From: Dendrophyllia cribrosa | Lineage: Eukaryota > Cnidaria > Anthozoa > Scleractinia > Dendrophylliidae | Assembly (NCBI GenBank): GCA_024195265.1 | Contig: JAJLRJ010000014.1 | Span: forward strand, 14,944,459 to 15,008,458 | Length of the DNA stretch: 64,000 nucleotides | Reading direction: 5' to 3' | Part shown: piece by piece, positions 56,901 through 64,000 of the stretch | How the letters are laid out: every line of letters begins with the position of its first letter | Position numbering within the stretch: the first letter of the stretch is position 1 | Translations under genes and position numbers: made by a program | The notes under the pieces: generated by a model | What the model saw: the letters and a program-made list of their open reading frames with translations, nothing else | Told to the model about the DNA's origin: nothing | Databases searched by the model: none

Positions 56901-59801
56901 AAATCGAGTACCCATTATAACGAGAGCTTCTGAGAGCTTCAGAGAAGTACTTAGCTGTGTCGGTGTGTTTTTTGTCATTCTTCTTCAAGTGGAAATTTCA
57001 GAATAATTGCGGTCAAATTTGCTTCTTGTTCTTCTAAGTTTAGCTTCTTTTGTGTCTATTGGGGCGCCATGCTTCCTGACTGCTATTTTCCCTGGAAAGA
57101 TATCAATACGTTTTGCGGTTTTTATATCATCGGCCATTCTACCATTCTTGCCTGATGAGTAAACTATTTCTTCTGTGTTCCGCTATTTGTGTTATAGTCC
57201 AAGTCATGCGAGAAAATTTTGACGTTTGAGTTTGAAAAGTGTGACCATGCAAATAAAAGCTGCTGAGTAGTACTTTCCTGTGGTGCTGTATCTTTGCATT
57301 GTATTTGAATAACAACTATGTAAGGATTTTTTTTTTTAAATTTTAGGTTCAATTCGTGAGCCGAAATATTGCGATGAAGGCACCAAATTACAGAACACGA
57401 GACAATAGGCCTACGGCTATTACGCAGTCAGCAGCATAAAAATGAACTGAAGTCTGTTTAGTTTTACAGTAAAAATAATTTAAGTTCGTTCCAAGTTTTA
57501 TTTCATTATTTTATCTGCTGAATGTAGCATTTTCTCCTTCAGAAGATGGCAAAAAAAGCCAGTGCATTTTAAAAAATCTTGTAAAGTTCCGGTCGCATCA
57601 ATTTCCCGCCGGTGTTTATCTTCCCGCACCCGCTCCGGGTATTCAGCCCGAGGGAACCGAAACGCAAAGAATATAGGTCTTGAAGTGCTTTCTGTTACAG
57701 TCACGTATGTTCCTGATTGTCTTTGTTTTAAATTGCAAGTGAATATTACGTTCACATTTTAATGATCACAAAACGTTTATACGCTGTCAGGTTTCATTTA
57801 AGAAGAATCGCCGAGGAACAAAATTCACGAACTTTGACTGACGGTTTAGAGATCCTTAGAGCGATAGCGGTCGAAATGAGTTCATCATTAATTATTACAC
57901 AGTTCACACATAGCAACCTAACGTTAATATGTTTTGCTCATCAAATAAACTAATCATCGCTTTGTTGACTTTTTCATCATACTTTGACAATTAGCGTCTT
58001 GCTCGAGGACAAAAAAGCACCTTTATTGCAACTTATTATAAATTTGCATTTTTTTACGAATTGTTTCGTTAGGACCTCGATGCCTCCTTTGGAAAAAAAT
58101 AATCGAATGTAAAATGTTTCTCGGCAAAAATCCCTCTAGGAAAAGATAGCGTTAGAAAATGTGATTTTTACAAAAATTATTCACGAACAGTTTTTAATCC
58201 TCGATTTCAATAGACTTTAGGCACCATAAAACGTCTTCTTTTCACTCGATGAATACATGTTTTGTCGTCTAGTTGTAAAAAACCATAACTATAAGATTCA
58301 TAAAAAAAATCGTGCATTTGAAAATCCCGGTTAATAGCAAATTTGTCGCTTTTACAAAAATCTTAGAGGTTTAACCTTTGACCACGTAATTGTCCAAAGA
58401 CTACTTGGGTTGCATGTTAAAGTTATTGCAAAAAATGGTCGCTTTATTTGAATAGTAAAAGACCTAATCAATTGCTCATAAAACTGGATTAAAGGGCTGT
58501 AGTAATAATGCTCGCTAGTGGGTGGCCCGTACATTTTTCATTTCGAACTGCTAAGAAACGATTAATTAAAATAACAAGGCAATTCTAGTTTTACCTGATT
58601 TCCTGAACTCTTGCGAGTAGCTACAACTTTCGGTAAAATTCCTGCTTGCCGATGTTTTAATCGCGCAGTCGTCATTTTTGAGACTGGTGTTGTCGTCTGG
58701 TCTAAGTGTTGCCGCGAACGAATTGTCATCACTTTGCGATTTGTTCATACGGAGTAAAGCAATGCCGATGACCAAACAAATAATTCCTGTCACCGCTACT
58801 GTAGAAGCAAATACGAGGATTTTTCGCGATATTTGCTTCTCTTTCCGAAGTGCTTGCGTATCTGAAGTTTCCAAGTCCTCTGGAAAACGATTTCTTTGTA
58901 GGAACTGCAATTCATGGTTCATTGAGTCCATATTCGCATGAAGCGCTTGGCCCCTTCTTGTTGAGAAAGACCGCCCAAGATCCAAAGTCTTTGGACCTGC
59001 AAGTGATTTGATGTGTCGCTAAACCGCAAATTGTTGACGACCACGATCCTCTTAATTCTCCACAGTGCTTGTAAATCGCAACGAGAGAGATTAACTTATT
59101 CGAACCAAGACTTGTTTTCTCGCCGATTGAATCTGCCCTAAAGAAAAAATGAACCGACAGAGTTTAAGGGCACAAAGCATTCTAGTACTAAATCCACAGT
59201 AACAACACAATTAACTTAATTACATAATGGGGTACCTAGAAAACACACGCCGGCTGTTCGATTTAAGGTCAGCTTTTATCGAGAAACTGAACTAAAGTAA
59301 AAGGATGTCACCACACGTCTACTGATTATGTTAGTTTGAAAGCTCGCGAAAAACGTTCATACATGACGTGCCGTGAAGGCGGTCGCCCGTGGCTCAATAG
59401 AAACATCCGATCAATAATAACAGATTATCGCCATCCACAGTAATGGCCTTTGGGTTTATTTTTGTCCGTGGTGCTAATATAAATCCTTAAATCTGGCAAC
59501 AAAAACTTTCTTTCTCAAGTACTGCAGACACGCTAACGTTTAATGGTCTGTATATTGCATTCTTGTAGCATTCGAAATGTAAATTTTCTCAATGTCCCTT
59601 TGATCCAAAGAACTGAAAGATTAATTTAATGACGACTGAAAACGTCAGCGACATCGATCTTATTGCTATCTTTTAAGTACCGAGAGCATTTTTTGATTGC
59701 TTTGTTCCAAAGAACAAGCATTGTTCGCAAAAATGGAAAATATTCAATTGAAATAACTTACCCTCGACCATTGAATGGCTCTTTGTCGCAGAACTAGCCA
59801 T
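41450..59801 (-). CDS. membrane-anchored DUF885-family metallopeptidase-like protein, 8 exons, complete
   Basis: Seen: exons 59762-59801, 58595-58996, 48789-49085, 47196-47855, 45771-45983, 44809-45157, 43552-43658 and 41450-41970 join in unbroken phase to 862 codons plus stop. A hydrophobic segment at residues about 73-95, preceded by positive charges, suggests a type II single-pass protein with the rest outside or lumenal. HEARPGHH is at 636-643 and SEGWALYAE at 673-681; the C-terminus carries RLIVDTGLH and YQSGPGQATAYMIGQ. Family knowledge: these motifs define DUF885 (PF05960), a group related to zincin metallopeptidases; HExxPGHH plus a downstream Glu resembles a gluzincin site. Inference: a surface or lumenal peptidase-like enzyme; substrate unknown. 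Intron 2 (9.5 kb) is filled by ~106-bp repeats and MITEs. No start-proximal upstream ATG competes with MASSATK. Confidence 0.93.
42451..42640 (-). repeat. LINE 3' tail with (CAA)n
   Basis: (CAA)n at 42451-42476 followed by CCTTTATTTATGCACGATAA; in the minus orientation this is a CR1/L2-like 3' end with a GTT tail. Confidence 0.55.
42711..43115. mobile_element. TTAAAGG...CCTTTAA-type element, copy 2
   Basis: Starts TTAAAGGGGCATTGTCACGC and ends GTGACATAAGCCATTTAA. No nested MITE. DUF885 intron 7. Confidence 0.82.
43159..43239. repeat. foldback AACCTCGTTCCCAGGGTCTC
   Basis: Arms AACCTCGTTCCCAGGGTCTC... and inverse; a similar asymmetrical copy lies at 61848-61903. It abuts the AGAGC MITE copy 3. 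Confidence 0.9.
43245..43485. mobile_element. AGAGCGGTTTTC MITE, copy 3
   Basis: Near-perfect ends TAGAGCGGTTTTCAG and CTGAAAACCGCTCTA; shorter than copies 1 and 2. It ends 66 bp from DUF885 exon 7. Confidence 0.9.
43552..43658 (-). CDS. DUF885 gene exon 7 (GWALYAE motif)
   Basis: Encodes YIAFSEGWALYAENPLIAME; the glutamate in GWALYAE, or the one in SEGW, is a candidate third metal ligand. Acceptor ATTCAG, donor GTAAGA. A MITE ends 66 bp away in the following intron. Confidence 0.92.
44015..44202. mobile_element. GGGCCCGGTTGCTCGAAAGC MITE nested in the SINE
   Basis: Imperfect inverted ends GGGCCCGGTTGCTCGAAAGC and GTGCTTTGAACAACCTGGCCC with GATTAACGCTAATCC/GCTTAATC inside. Confidence 0.8.
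44205..44458. mobile_element. GGCGTGCGTTTCTCGAAAGT MITE nested in the SINE
   Basis: Inverted ends GGCGTGCGTTTCTCGAAAGT and ACTTTAGAGAAACGCACGCC, with CCGAAAAGG/CCTTTTCGG inside. It directly abuts the previous MITE. Confidence 0.9.
44809..45157 (-). CDS. DUF885 gene exon 6 (HExxPGHH motif)
   Basis: Encodes FRMPFFLDRMGPKYSEW followed by TSAHEARPGHHLQSQ, the putative zinc-binding motif (His636, Glu637, His642/643). Acceptor TTCCAG, donor GTAAGC, phases 1 and 2. Confidence 0.92.
45541..45700. mobile_element. AAACGTTCTCTGGCCAGAA foldback
   Basis: Inverted arms AAACGTTCTCTGGCC and GGCCAGAGAACGTTT with inner CAGTCTTCGAAGACTG palindromes. Shares its outer ends with the element at 4423-4902. DUF885 intron 5. 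Confidence 0.88.
45771..45983 (-). CDS. DUF885 gene exon 5
   Basis: Encodes ESVHQLGWSLL and a following helical region with YRKCNNER. Acceptor CTAAAG is weak but is the only one keeping phase. Donor GTAAGT. Confidence 0.85.
46030..47195. other. DUF885 intron 4, nothing classified
   Basis: 46790-46930 has an inverted pair around CTTATTCGA..GGTTTAACAG and CTGTTAAACCGTCGAATAAG. The rest has no recognised element. Confidence 0.5.
47196..47855 (-). CDS. DUF885 gene exon 4
   Basis: The largest exon (660 nt). It opens with QWMLGPNRFCYTEVIARLPF and ends with RRLPTGELIDGKVGYERTMR, a family-conserved block. Acceptor CCCTTAG, donor GTGAGT. Confidence 0.92.
48066..48130. repeat. (TTTA)n microsatellite
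   Basis: Iterations of TTTATTTA and TTACTTAT over about 65 bp in DUF885 intron 3; the rest of that intron (47856-48788) shows nothing recognisable. Confidence 0.9.
48789..49085 (-). CDS. DUF885 gene exon 3
   Basis: Encodes an alpha-helical stretch including LLQELDTLRINTELLKAREA and HFLQHSFGN, typical of the N-terminal helices of the family. Acceptor GATGCAG, donor GTAGTT, phases 1 and 1. Confidence 0.88.
49396..50320 (+). repeat. ~106-bp repeat array I
   Basis: About nine units, spacing 106-112 bp, consensus blocks GAGTCTGTGGATGAAATCCT, AAAGTGTGACCATTCAAATG, AAAGCTATTGAGCAGTACTT and CTGTTTATTATGCTGTACAA. DUF885 intron 2, opposite orientation to the gene. It stays partly open in one frame (MKAIEQYFPVVLFIML) but unit length is not a multiple of three throughout, so it is not a gene. 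Confidence 0.95.
50808..51270 (+). repeat. ~106-bp repeat array II
   Basis: Four to five more diverged units of the same repeat, separated from array I by about 490 bp of unrelated sequence (50321-50807). Confidence 0.93.
51285..51755. mobile_element. TTAAAGTGCACCTA foldback element
   Basis: Ends TTAAAGTGCACCTAACCCCA and its inverse (GGGCTAGGTGCACTTTAA); inner AAGATGACGTCAAATCAAGA arms with an inverse at 51590-51620. About 470 bp. Confidence 0.88.
51756..52695. other. DUF885 intron 2 stretch, nothing recognised
   Basis: No exon or element border supported. Confidence 0.4.
52696..52858. mobile_element. GCTGTCCAAATGATGTCTGTG MITE
   Basis: Inverted arms TGTCCAAATGATGTCTGTGA and TCACAGACATCGTTTGGACA around an ATATTAATATCA centre. 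Confidence 0.78.
52859..53940. other. DUF885 intron 2 stretch, nothing recognised
   Basis: No exon or element border supported. Confidence 0.4.
53941..54292. mobile_element. TAAAGG-type element, copy 3
   Basis: Starts TAAGGGGCATTGTCATGCAG and ends AGGTGACATAGCCCCT; internal ACAAAATTGCTCTTAGAACA-like stretch matches copy 2. Confidence 0.8.
54293..55270. other. DUF885 intron 2 stretch, nothing recognised
   Basis: No exon or element border supported. Confidence 0.4.
55271..55582. repeat. 156-bp tandem duplication
   Basis: Two units (55271-55426, 55427-55582) that differ at about one base (ACTGTAG versus ACAGTAG). Recent duplication or assembly artefact. Confidence 0.95.
55733..56540 (+). repeat. 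~106-bp repeat array III
   Basis: Six or more units; several share GAACACTCAAATGAAAGCTA. The array decays after about 56330. Confidence 0.93.
56690..57290 (+). repeat. ~106-bp repeat array IV with a duplicated ~140-bp spacer
   Basis: Two units at 56690-56890 and one at 57235-57290. The segment ACGAGAGCTTCTGAGAGGTA...GCTATTTT at 56524-56690 recurs at 56918-57090, so unit plus spacer was duplicated. Confidence 0.88.
57300..58594. other. DUF885 intron 2 stretch next to exon 2
   Basis: No recognised element or exon. Confidence 0.4.
58595..58996 (-). CDS. DUF885 gene exon 2 (cytosolic tail, membrane anchor, stalk)
   Basis: Encodes a basic cytosolic tail, the hydrophobic segment ILVFASTVAVTGIICLVIGI and a polar stalk rich in Asn, Asp and Ser with a potential N-glycosylation site (NFTES). 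Acceptor CTTGCAG, donor GTAAAA. Confidence 0.88.
58997..59761. other. DUF885 intron 1, nothing recognised
   Basis: No repeat border or further exon supported. Confidence 0.45.
59762..59801 (-). CDS. DUF885 gene exon 1 (start codon)
   Basis: Encodes MASSATKSHSMVE, then donor GTAAGT in phase 1. Joining to exon 2 gives a continuous reading frame. If this exon were skipped, translation could begin at ATG 58931 in exon 2, with the membrane segment retained. Confidence 0.75.
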
Positions 59802-60805
59802 GTTTGAGCGAATCTTAAGTCCTCGACGCCATTCCAGTTCAATTGCCCAAAAACAAAAGGTCTGACACATGTAAATTTGGAATTGCGAAGCTCTTGATAC
59901 AATTGCCTTTATTGGAAAACATGCAAAAGATAACATCTTCAAAAAGGAAATGATTAATGCTTCGGGACACAATAGTACGTCGCATCGAACCGAGTAGCCA
60001 TACGACTTTAACCTCTTGGTCCGGCTTTTACAGAAACAAAACAGAATTAAATTAAAAAAATAATACTGAATAATAAAAATAAAGTTAAAGCGGAAGAGCA
60101 CAAAAATTGAAACCCAAGCTGTCATCAAAATTAAACTGCAAAATAAAAAAACAGCCGTACAAAAAATAAGCTAAAGGAACAATGAAGGTCGAATTGGACG
60201 TACGTAGGTAAGCACGCGGTTTTAGTTTTAACGCGCGTTTTTCCGTAATTGAACTCCTTTACGTCAACATTACACAAGCTTCCTCCACGACAATAAACTG
60301 ACTTTGACGGCACCCAATATTAGCATTAAAGAAATAAATAACCAGAAATAGTTGAGTTCAGTCCAGTGCTTCTGTACCCAGAGTAAATTTCTTGCCTCTT
60401 GTATTGTAAAGCAACTAGAAAGTCCTAGAAAAGCAAGTTTATAAGTAAAACTGTTCTGGTATCATGCGAGTTTTCACTGTGTAGATATAGAGAGTTTATA
60501 TTAATGGTGTCTTTGAGACTGCCTCAGTAGCATTTAATTACAAACAACATGTCGACATCATGATAAGTAGTTGACGTTTTGGTTTTATTGTATTATGTTT
60601 GTCATATTTAAGTCAACAGCTTGCTTTGAACAAAGACGTTTGAGACTAAACGGAGCAACTCGGTTGACAAAACAATCTTGACTGAATGTGCAAACTTTTC
60701 TGTATATTGGCAAAAAAACACAAACTGATCATGACTTCTCTTCTTCAGCTTTATGTAAAGATTCCGGCACCGCCAGAGTGAGACAGAGCTGAGTCTGGTG
60801 ACTCT
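59802..60805. promoter_or_regulatory. 5' flank of the DUF885 gene (promoter expected, not resolved)
   Basis: The transcription start and core promoter should lie here by position. No convincing TATA box or other motif could be fixed by eye. Confidence 0.3.
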
Positions 60806-61640
60806 AATTATAACTGTTGAGTCTGTGGATGAAATCCTTAAGTGTGACCATTAAAATAAAGGCTACTGAGCAGTACTTTCCTGTGGTACTGTTTATTATA
60901 CTGCACAAAGTAGTTCTAACTGTTGAGTCTGTGGATGAAATCCTAAAATGTGACCATTAAAAATGAAGGCTACTGAGCAGTACTTTCCTGTGGTACTGTT
61001 TATTATACTGCACAAGGTGGTTCTAACTGTTGAGTCTGTGGATAAAATCCTAAAGTGTGACCATTAAAATGAAAGCTTTAGATCAGTATTTTCCTATGGC
61101 ACTGTTTATTATGTTGTACAATGCAAGGTGGTTCTAACTTTTGAGTCTGTGGATGAAATCCTAAATTGTGACTATCGAAAAGCGAGCTGTTGAGCAGCAC
61201 TTTCCTGTGGCGCTGTTTATTATGCTGTACAAGGTGGTTCTAACTTTTGAGTCTGCGAATACAATTCTAATGTGTGACCACTCAAATGAAAGTTACAGAG
61301 AAGGACTTTCCTGTGTTAAATGGTTATAACTTTGCGTCATTTTGGTGGAACCCTGACTTCTAATAATTTAATGAACTGGCCGGCAATGCAGTAGTACTTT
61401 GATGAATGTGGTTTAATTTTATGCAGTGCAAGGTCAGTGCATTAAACATTTGTTGTCGAAGTTTTAGCATTTTATTTCTTTGTGTTTGTTACTTCTTTGT
61501 ATCCTTTCACTTCCAGAGACAATTATTAAGACATGCAGTGCAGTTCTAACTTTTGAGTTTGTCGACGAAACTCCTTTGGTGTGATCATTGAAATGAAACC
61601 TTTTCGGCGGTATTTACATGGAACCATTTAATTCAGACGG
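60806..61640 (+). repeat. ~106-bp repeat array V
   Basis: Five good units from 60810 to 61330 (GAGTCTGTGGATGAAATCCT, GCAGTACTTTCCTGTGG) and a diverged one at 61540-61640. It lies about 1 kb upstream of the DUF885 start codon. Confidence 0.93.
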
Positions 61641-62190
61641 TCGTGAATGTCAGCATGTTTAGGATTCAGGCTTCTTTATCAATTCCACATCTCAGAATCA
61701 CGGAAAGAAATCGATAGGTGGTCTTTTTTTTCTTTTTAATTTGTGGTGTATTACATTTCTTTGTTTTCACTTCCTGGAAGCGTAAAAATTTTCCTCATTT
61801 CAGAGACAAAGTATATTTTCATTCACGAATCTGACAAGGGATCAATCAACCTCGTTCTCAGGCGGTGAGAAGAAGAGAGACCCTGGGAACGAGGATGGGA
61901 ATCAATTGACCGACACTTTTGGTAAATCACCTGACCTTGTAGAACACGTGACCAGCTTTTGAGCACAGATGGAAATGCTTGTGGGCGATCCGATAAGATC
62001 AACTTCAGTAGAGAAGAGGCGGGGGAATAAAGCTATTTTGGGCAAATTTTAATCCCTCTAAACTCGTTTTAGATGGAATATAAAAGAAATCATTTTTGAC
62101 ATGTGGGGTGGAATTAATATTTTCTCTCTGGACTTAACAAAGAGCCTAAACATAAAGACAATATAGATCCAATTTCGTCTGTTTGTATTT

Positions 62191-62239
62191 AGGGGCCGTC
62201 GACATATTCACAAGTTCCCCGCTTAACTTCCACTGGACG

Positions 62240-62271
<32 letters not shown>

Positions 62272-62566
62272 AGGGGTTATGGAGAGTCGAGATTTGGACG
62301 TTAGCGCGGGACATTTGGAGCAAGTACGAAATTGTTAGTTTTTAATCCTAGAAGAAAACCGTAAAAAGGCACAAAGTGGACACAAAGATGTTTTAGCAAA
62401 ACAGGTACGAGGAACTGTCAGTCTTTTTAAATATTCTAAAGCCCATTTACAAATAATGTTTGTTGTTTCACACATCAGTAGTCTCGCAAACTGTATTCAC
62501 CCGACTATTAAAAAACGTCGCTCCAGGCGACGTCGGGACGGTGAAAATTCTAAGTGGACGGCCCCT
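62191..62566. mobile_element. AGGGGCCGTCGACATATTC element (short relative)
   Basis: Ends AGGGGCCGTCGACATATTCA and a shortened GTGGACGGCCCCT; G-run at 62246-62270. Related to 26635-27596 but without the PHD segment. Confidence 0.82.
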
Positions 62567-62829
62567 TAATTAAAATACAACTACACTCTTACGACCGTAA
62601 GACTAAGAAACGTTTTCAAGAATGCAGAACAAATCTGAGCACTTGTCAGTTTTTAATATGAACTGAGTGCGTTTCCTCCTTTAATATATCGGTAACGCCA
62701 GACTATTATAAACGCCATAATATTTTTATAACACAATGTTATTACTGTATCCATAATGGTAAAGAGGATCTCCATAGAAAATCTTCTTCTGCTATCATTT
62801 CATAACATAAATGTACAAGAATATACCGT

Positions 62830-64000
62830 AAAATCTCTATTAAGCCACCCCTCTCAAATAAGCCGCCCCCTCTAATAAGCCACCCCTTTTTAGAAGAAAT
62901 TTGTTAAGTCCCTCTCCCCCTCTCTTTTAAGCCACCCCACCCCTCCCCCTTACTTACTTAAATACTCTTGATCCGTGATAATGTGGCTTTTGTTATTGGT
63001 ATAAACCTGGCATAACCCATTCATGATAGGGGAAAATAATGTAATTGTAACAGTAAAGTTTAATTCTGAGATTACGATTCTTGAATAAAGTTCATATCAT
63101 ATTATATCCTGATAGTGTACATCTTGTTGCATTTTGCTTAATCAATAAGCCCCCCTCTCTATTAAGCTCCTCCTCTTTTTTAAGCCACCCCACCCCTCCC
63201 CCTTACTTACTTAAATACTCTTGATCTGTGATAAAGTGACTTTTGTTATTCTTGTAAACCAGGTATAAACAATTATATAGGGAAAAATAATGTAATTGTA
63301 ACATTAGAGTTTAATCCTGAGATTACAATGTTTGAATAAAGTTCATATCATATTATATCCTGATCAGGTGTACATCGTGCTGCATTTTGCTACATTGATA
63401 AGCCCCCTTCTCTAATAAGTCCCCCCTCTCTAATAAGCCCCCACCTCTCTAATAAGTCCGCCTCTAATAAGCCCCCACCTCTCTAATAAGTCCGCCTCTA
63501 ATAAGCCCCCACCTCTCTAATAAGTCCGCCTCTAATAAGCCCCCACCTCTCTAATAAGTCCGCCTCTAATAAGCCCCACCTCTCTAATAAGTTCCCCTCT
63601 CTAATAAGCCCCCTCTCTAATAAGCCCCCACCTCTCTAATAAGTCCCCCTCTCTAATAAGCCCCCCTCTCTAATAAGCCCCCACCTCTCTAATAAGTCCC
63701 CCTCTCTAATAAGCCCCCTCTCTAATAAGCCCCCACCTCTCTAATAAGTCCCCCACTCTAATAAGCCCCCCTCTCTAATAAGCCCCCACCTCTCTAATAA
63801 GTCCCCCTCTCTAATAAGCCCCCTCTCTAATAAGCCCCCACCTCTCTAATAAGTCCCCCTCTCTAATAAGCCCCCTCTCTAATAAGCCCCCACCTCTCTA
63901 ATAAGTCCCCCTCTCTAATAAGCCCCCCTCTCTAATAAGCCCCCACCTCTCTAATAAGTCCCCCCTCTCTAATAAGCCCCCCTCTCTAATAAGCCCCCAC
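62830..64000. repeat. C-rich TAATAAG satellite running off the right edge
   Basis: Two longer repeats (62928-63140 and 63182-63400, period about 254 bp, sharing CCCTTACTTACTTAAATACT) are followed from 63395 by short units TCTCTAATAAGCCCCCACC and TCTCTAATAAGTCCCCC alternating to the end. The same motif style occurs briefly at 14155-14210. Confidence 0.93.

Noticed and set aside
58678..58941. Plus-strand open frame over DUF885 exon 2
   Set aside because: Antisense shadow of the membrane-anchor exon.
59673..60128. A longer N-terminal extension of the DUF885 protein upstream of MASSATK
   Set aside because: The in-frame upstream sequence is hydrophobic, AT-rich and without family resemblance; the ATG at 59801 with a consensus donor soon after is the simpler start.

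Overview
This is a eukaryotic, metazoan window. Two intron-rich minus-strand genes are recognisable, and almost everything else is transposon-derived DNA. The repeat repertoire fits an anthozoan cnidarian, most likely a stony coral: a tRNA-derived SINE, palindromic MITEs, an Ngaro/DIRS-type tyrosine-recombinase retroelement and a ~106-bp repeat. That assignment is inference from memory of such genomes, not a search result.

Gene 1 (minus strand, 32503 down to 2212, running off the left edge) is a CASD1 homologue, a Cas1p-type O-acetyltransferase of the Golgi. Nineteen coding exons can be placed with canonical splice sites and consistent phase. They encode about 646 residues: an N-terminal anchor, a lumenal SGNH domain with GDSR and DGLH motifs, and most of the multi-pass acyltransferase domain. 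The last exons lie beyond base 1. One exon carries a 14-nt GT...AG-bounded segment that breaks the frame. Its large introns are packed with mobile elements. The 8.9-kb intron 16 holds a three-level nest: a TIR element (4-bp target duplication) contains an Ngaro-type retroelement, which contains a second copy of the same TIR element inside its recombinase gene.

The intergenic stretch 32504-41449 is a chain of foldback and TIR elements. One 2.2-kb foldback begins only 57 bp upstream of the CASD1 start. A 79-bp satellite array follows, interrupted by a 5'-truncated LINE.

Gene 2 (minus strand, 59801-41450) is complete: eight coding exons, 862 codons in unbroken phase. It encodes a DUF885-family protein with one N-terminal membrane anchor, an HExxPGHH motif and a downstream SEGWALYAE motif, so a probable membrane-anchored metallopeptidase-like ectoenzyme. 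Its 9.5-kb second intron and its upstream flank carry arrays of the ~106-bp repeat.

The right edge (62.8-64 kb) is a C-rich TAATAAG satellite that continues out of the window. No functional RNA gene and no CRISPR array was found. The two host genes show no evident functional link beyond both encoding membrane-anchored enzymes on the same strand.
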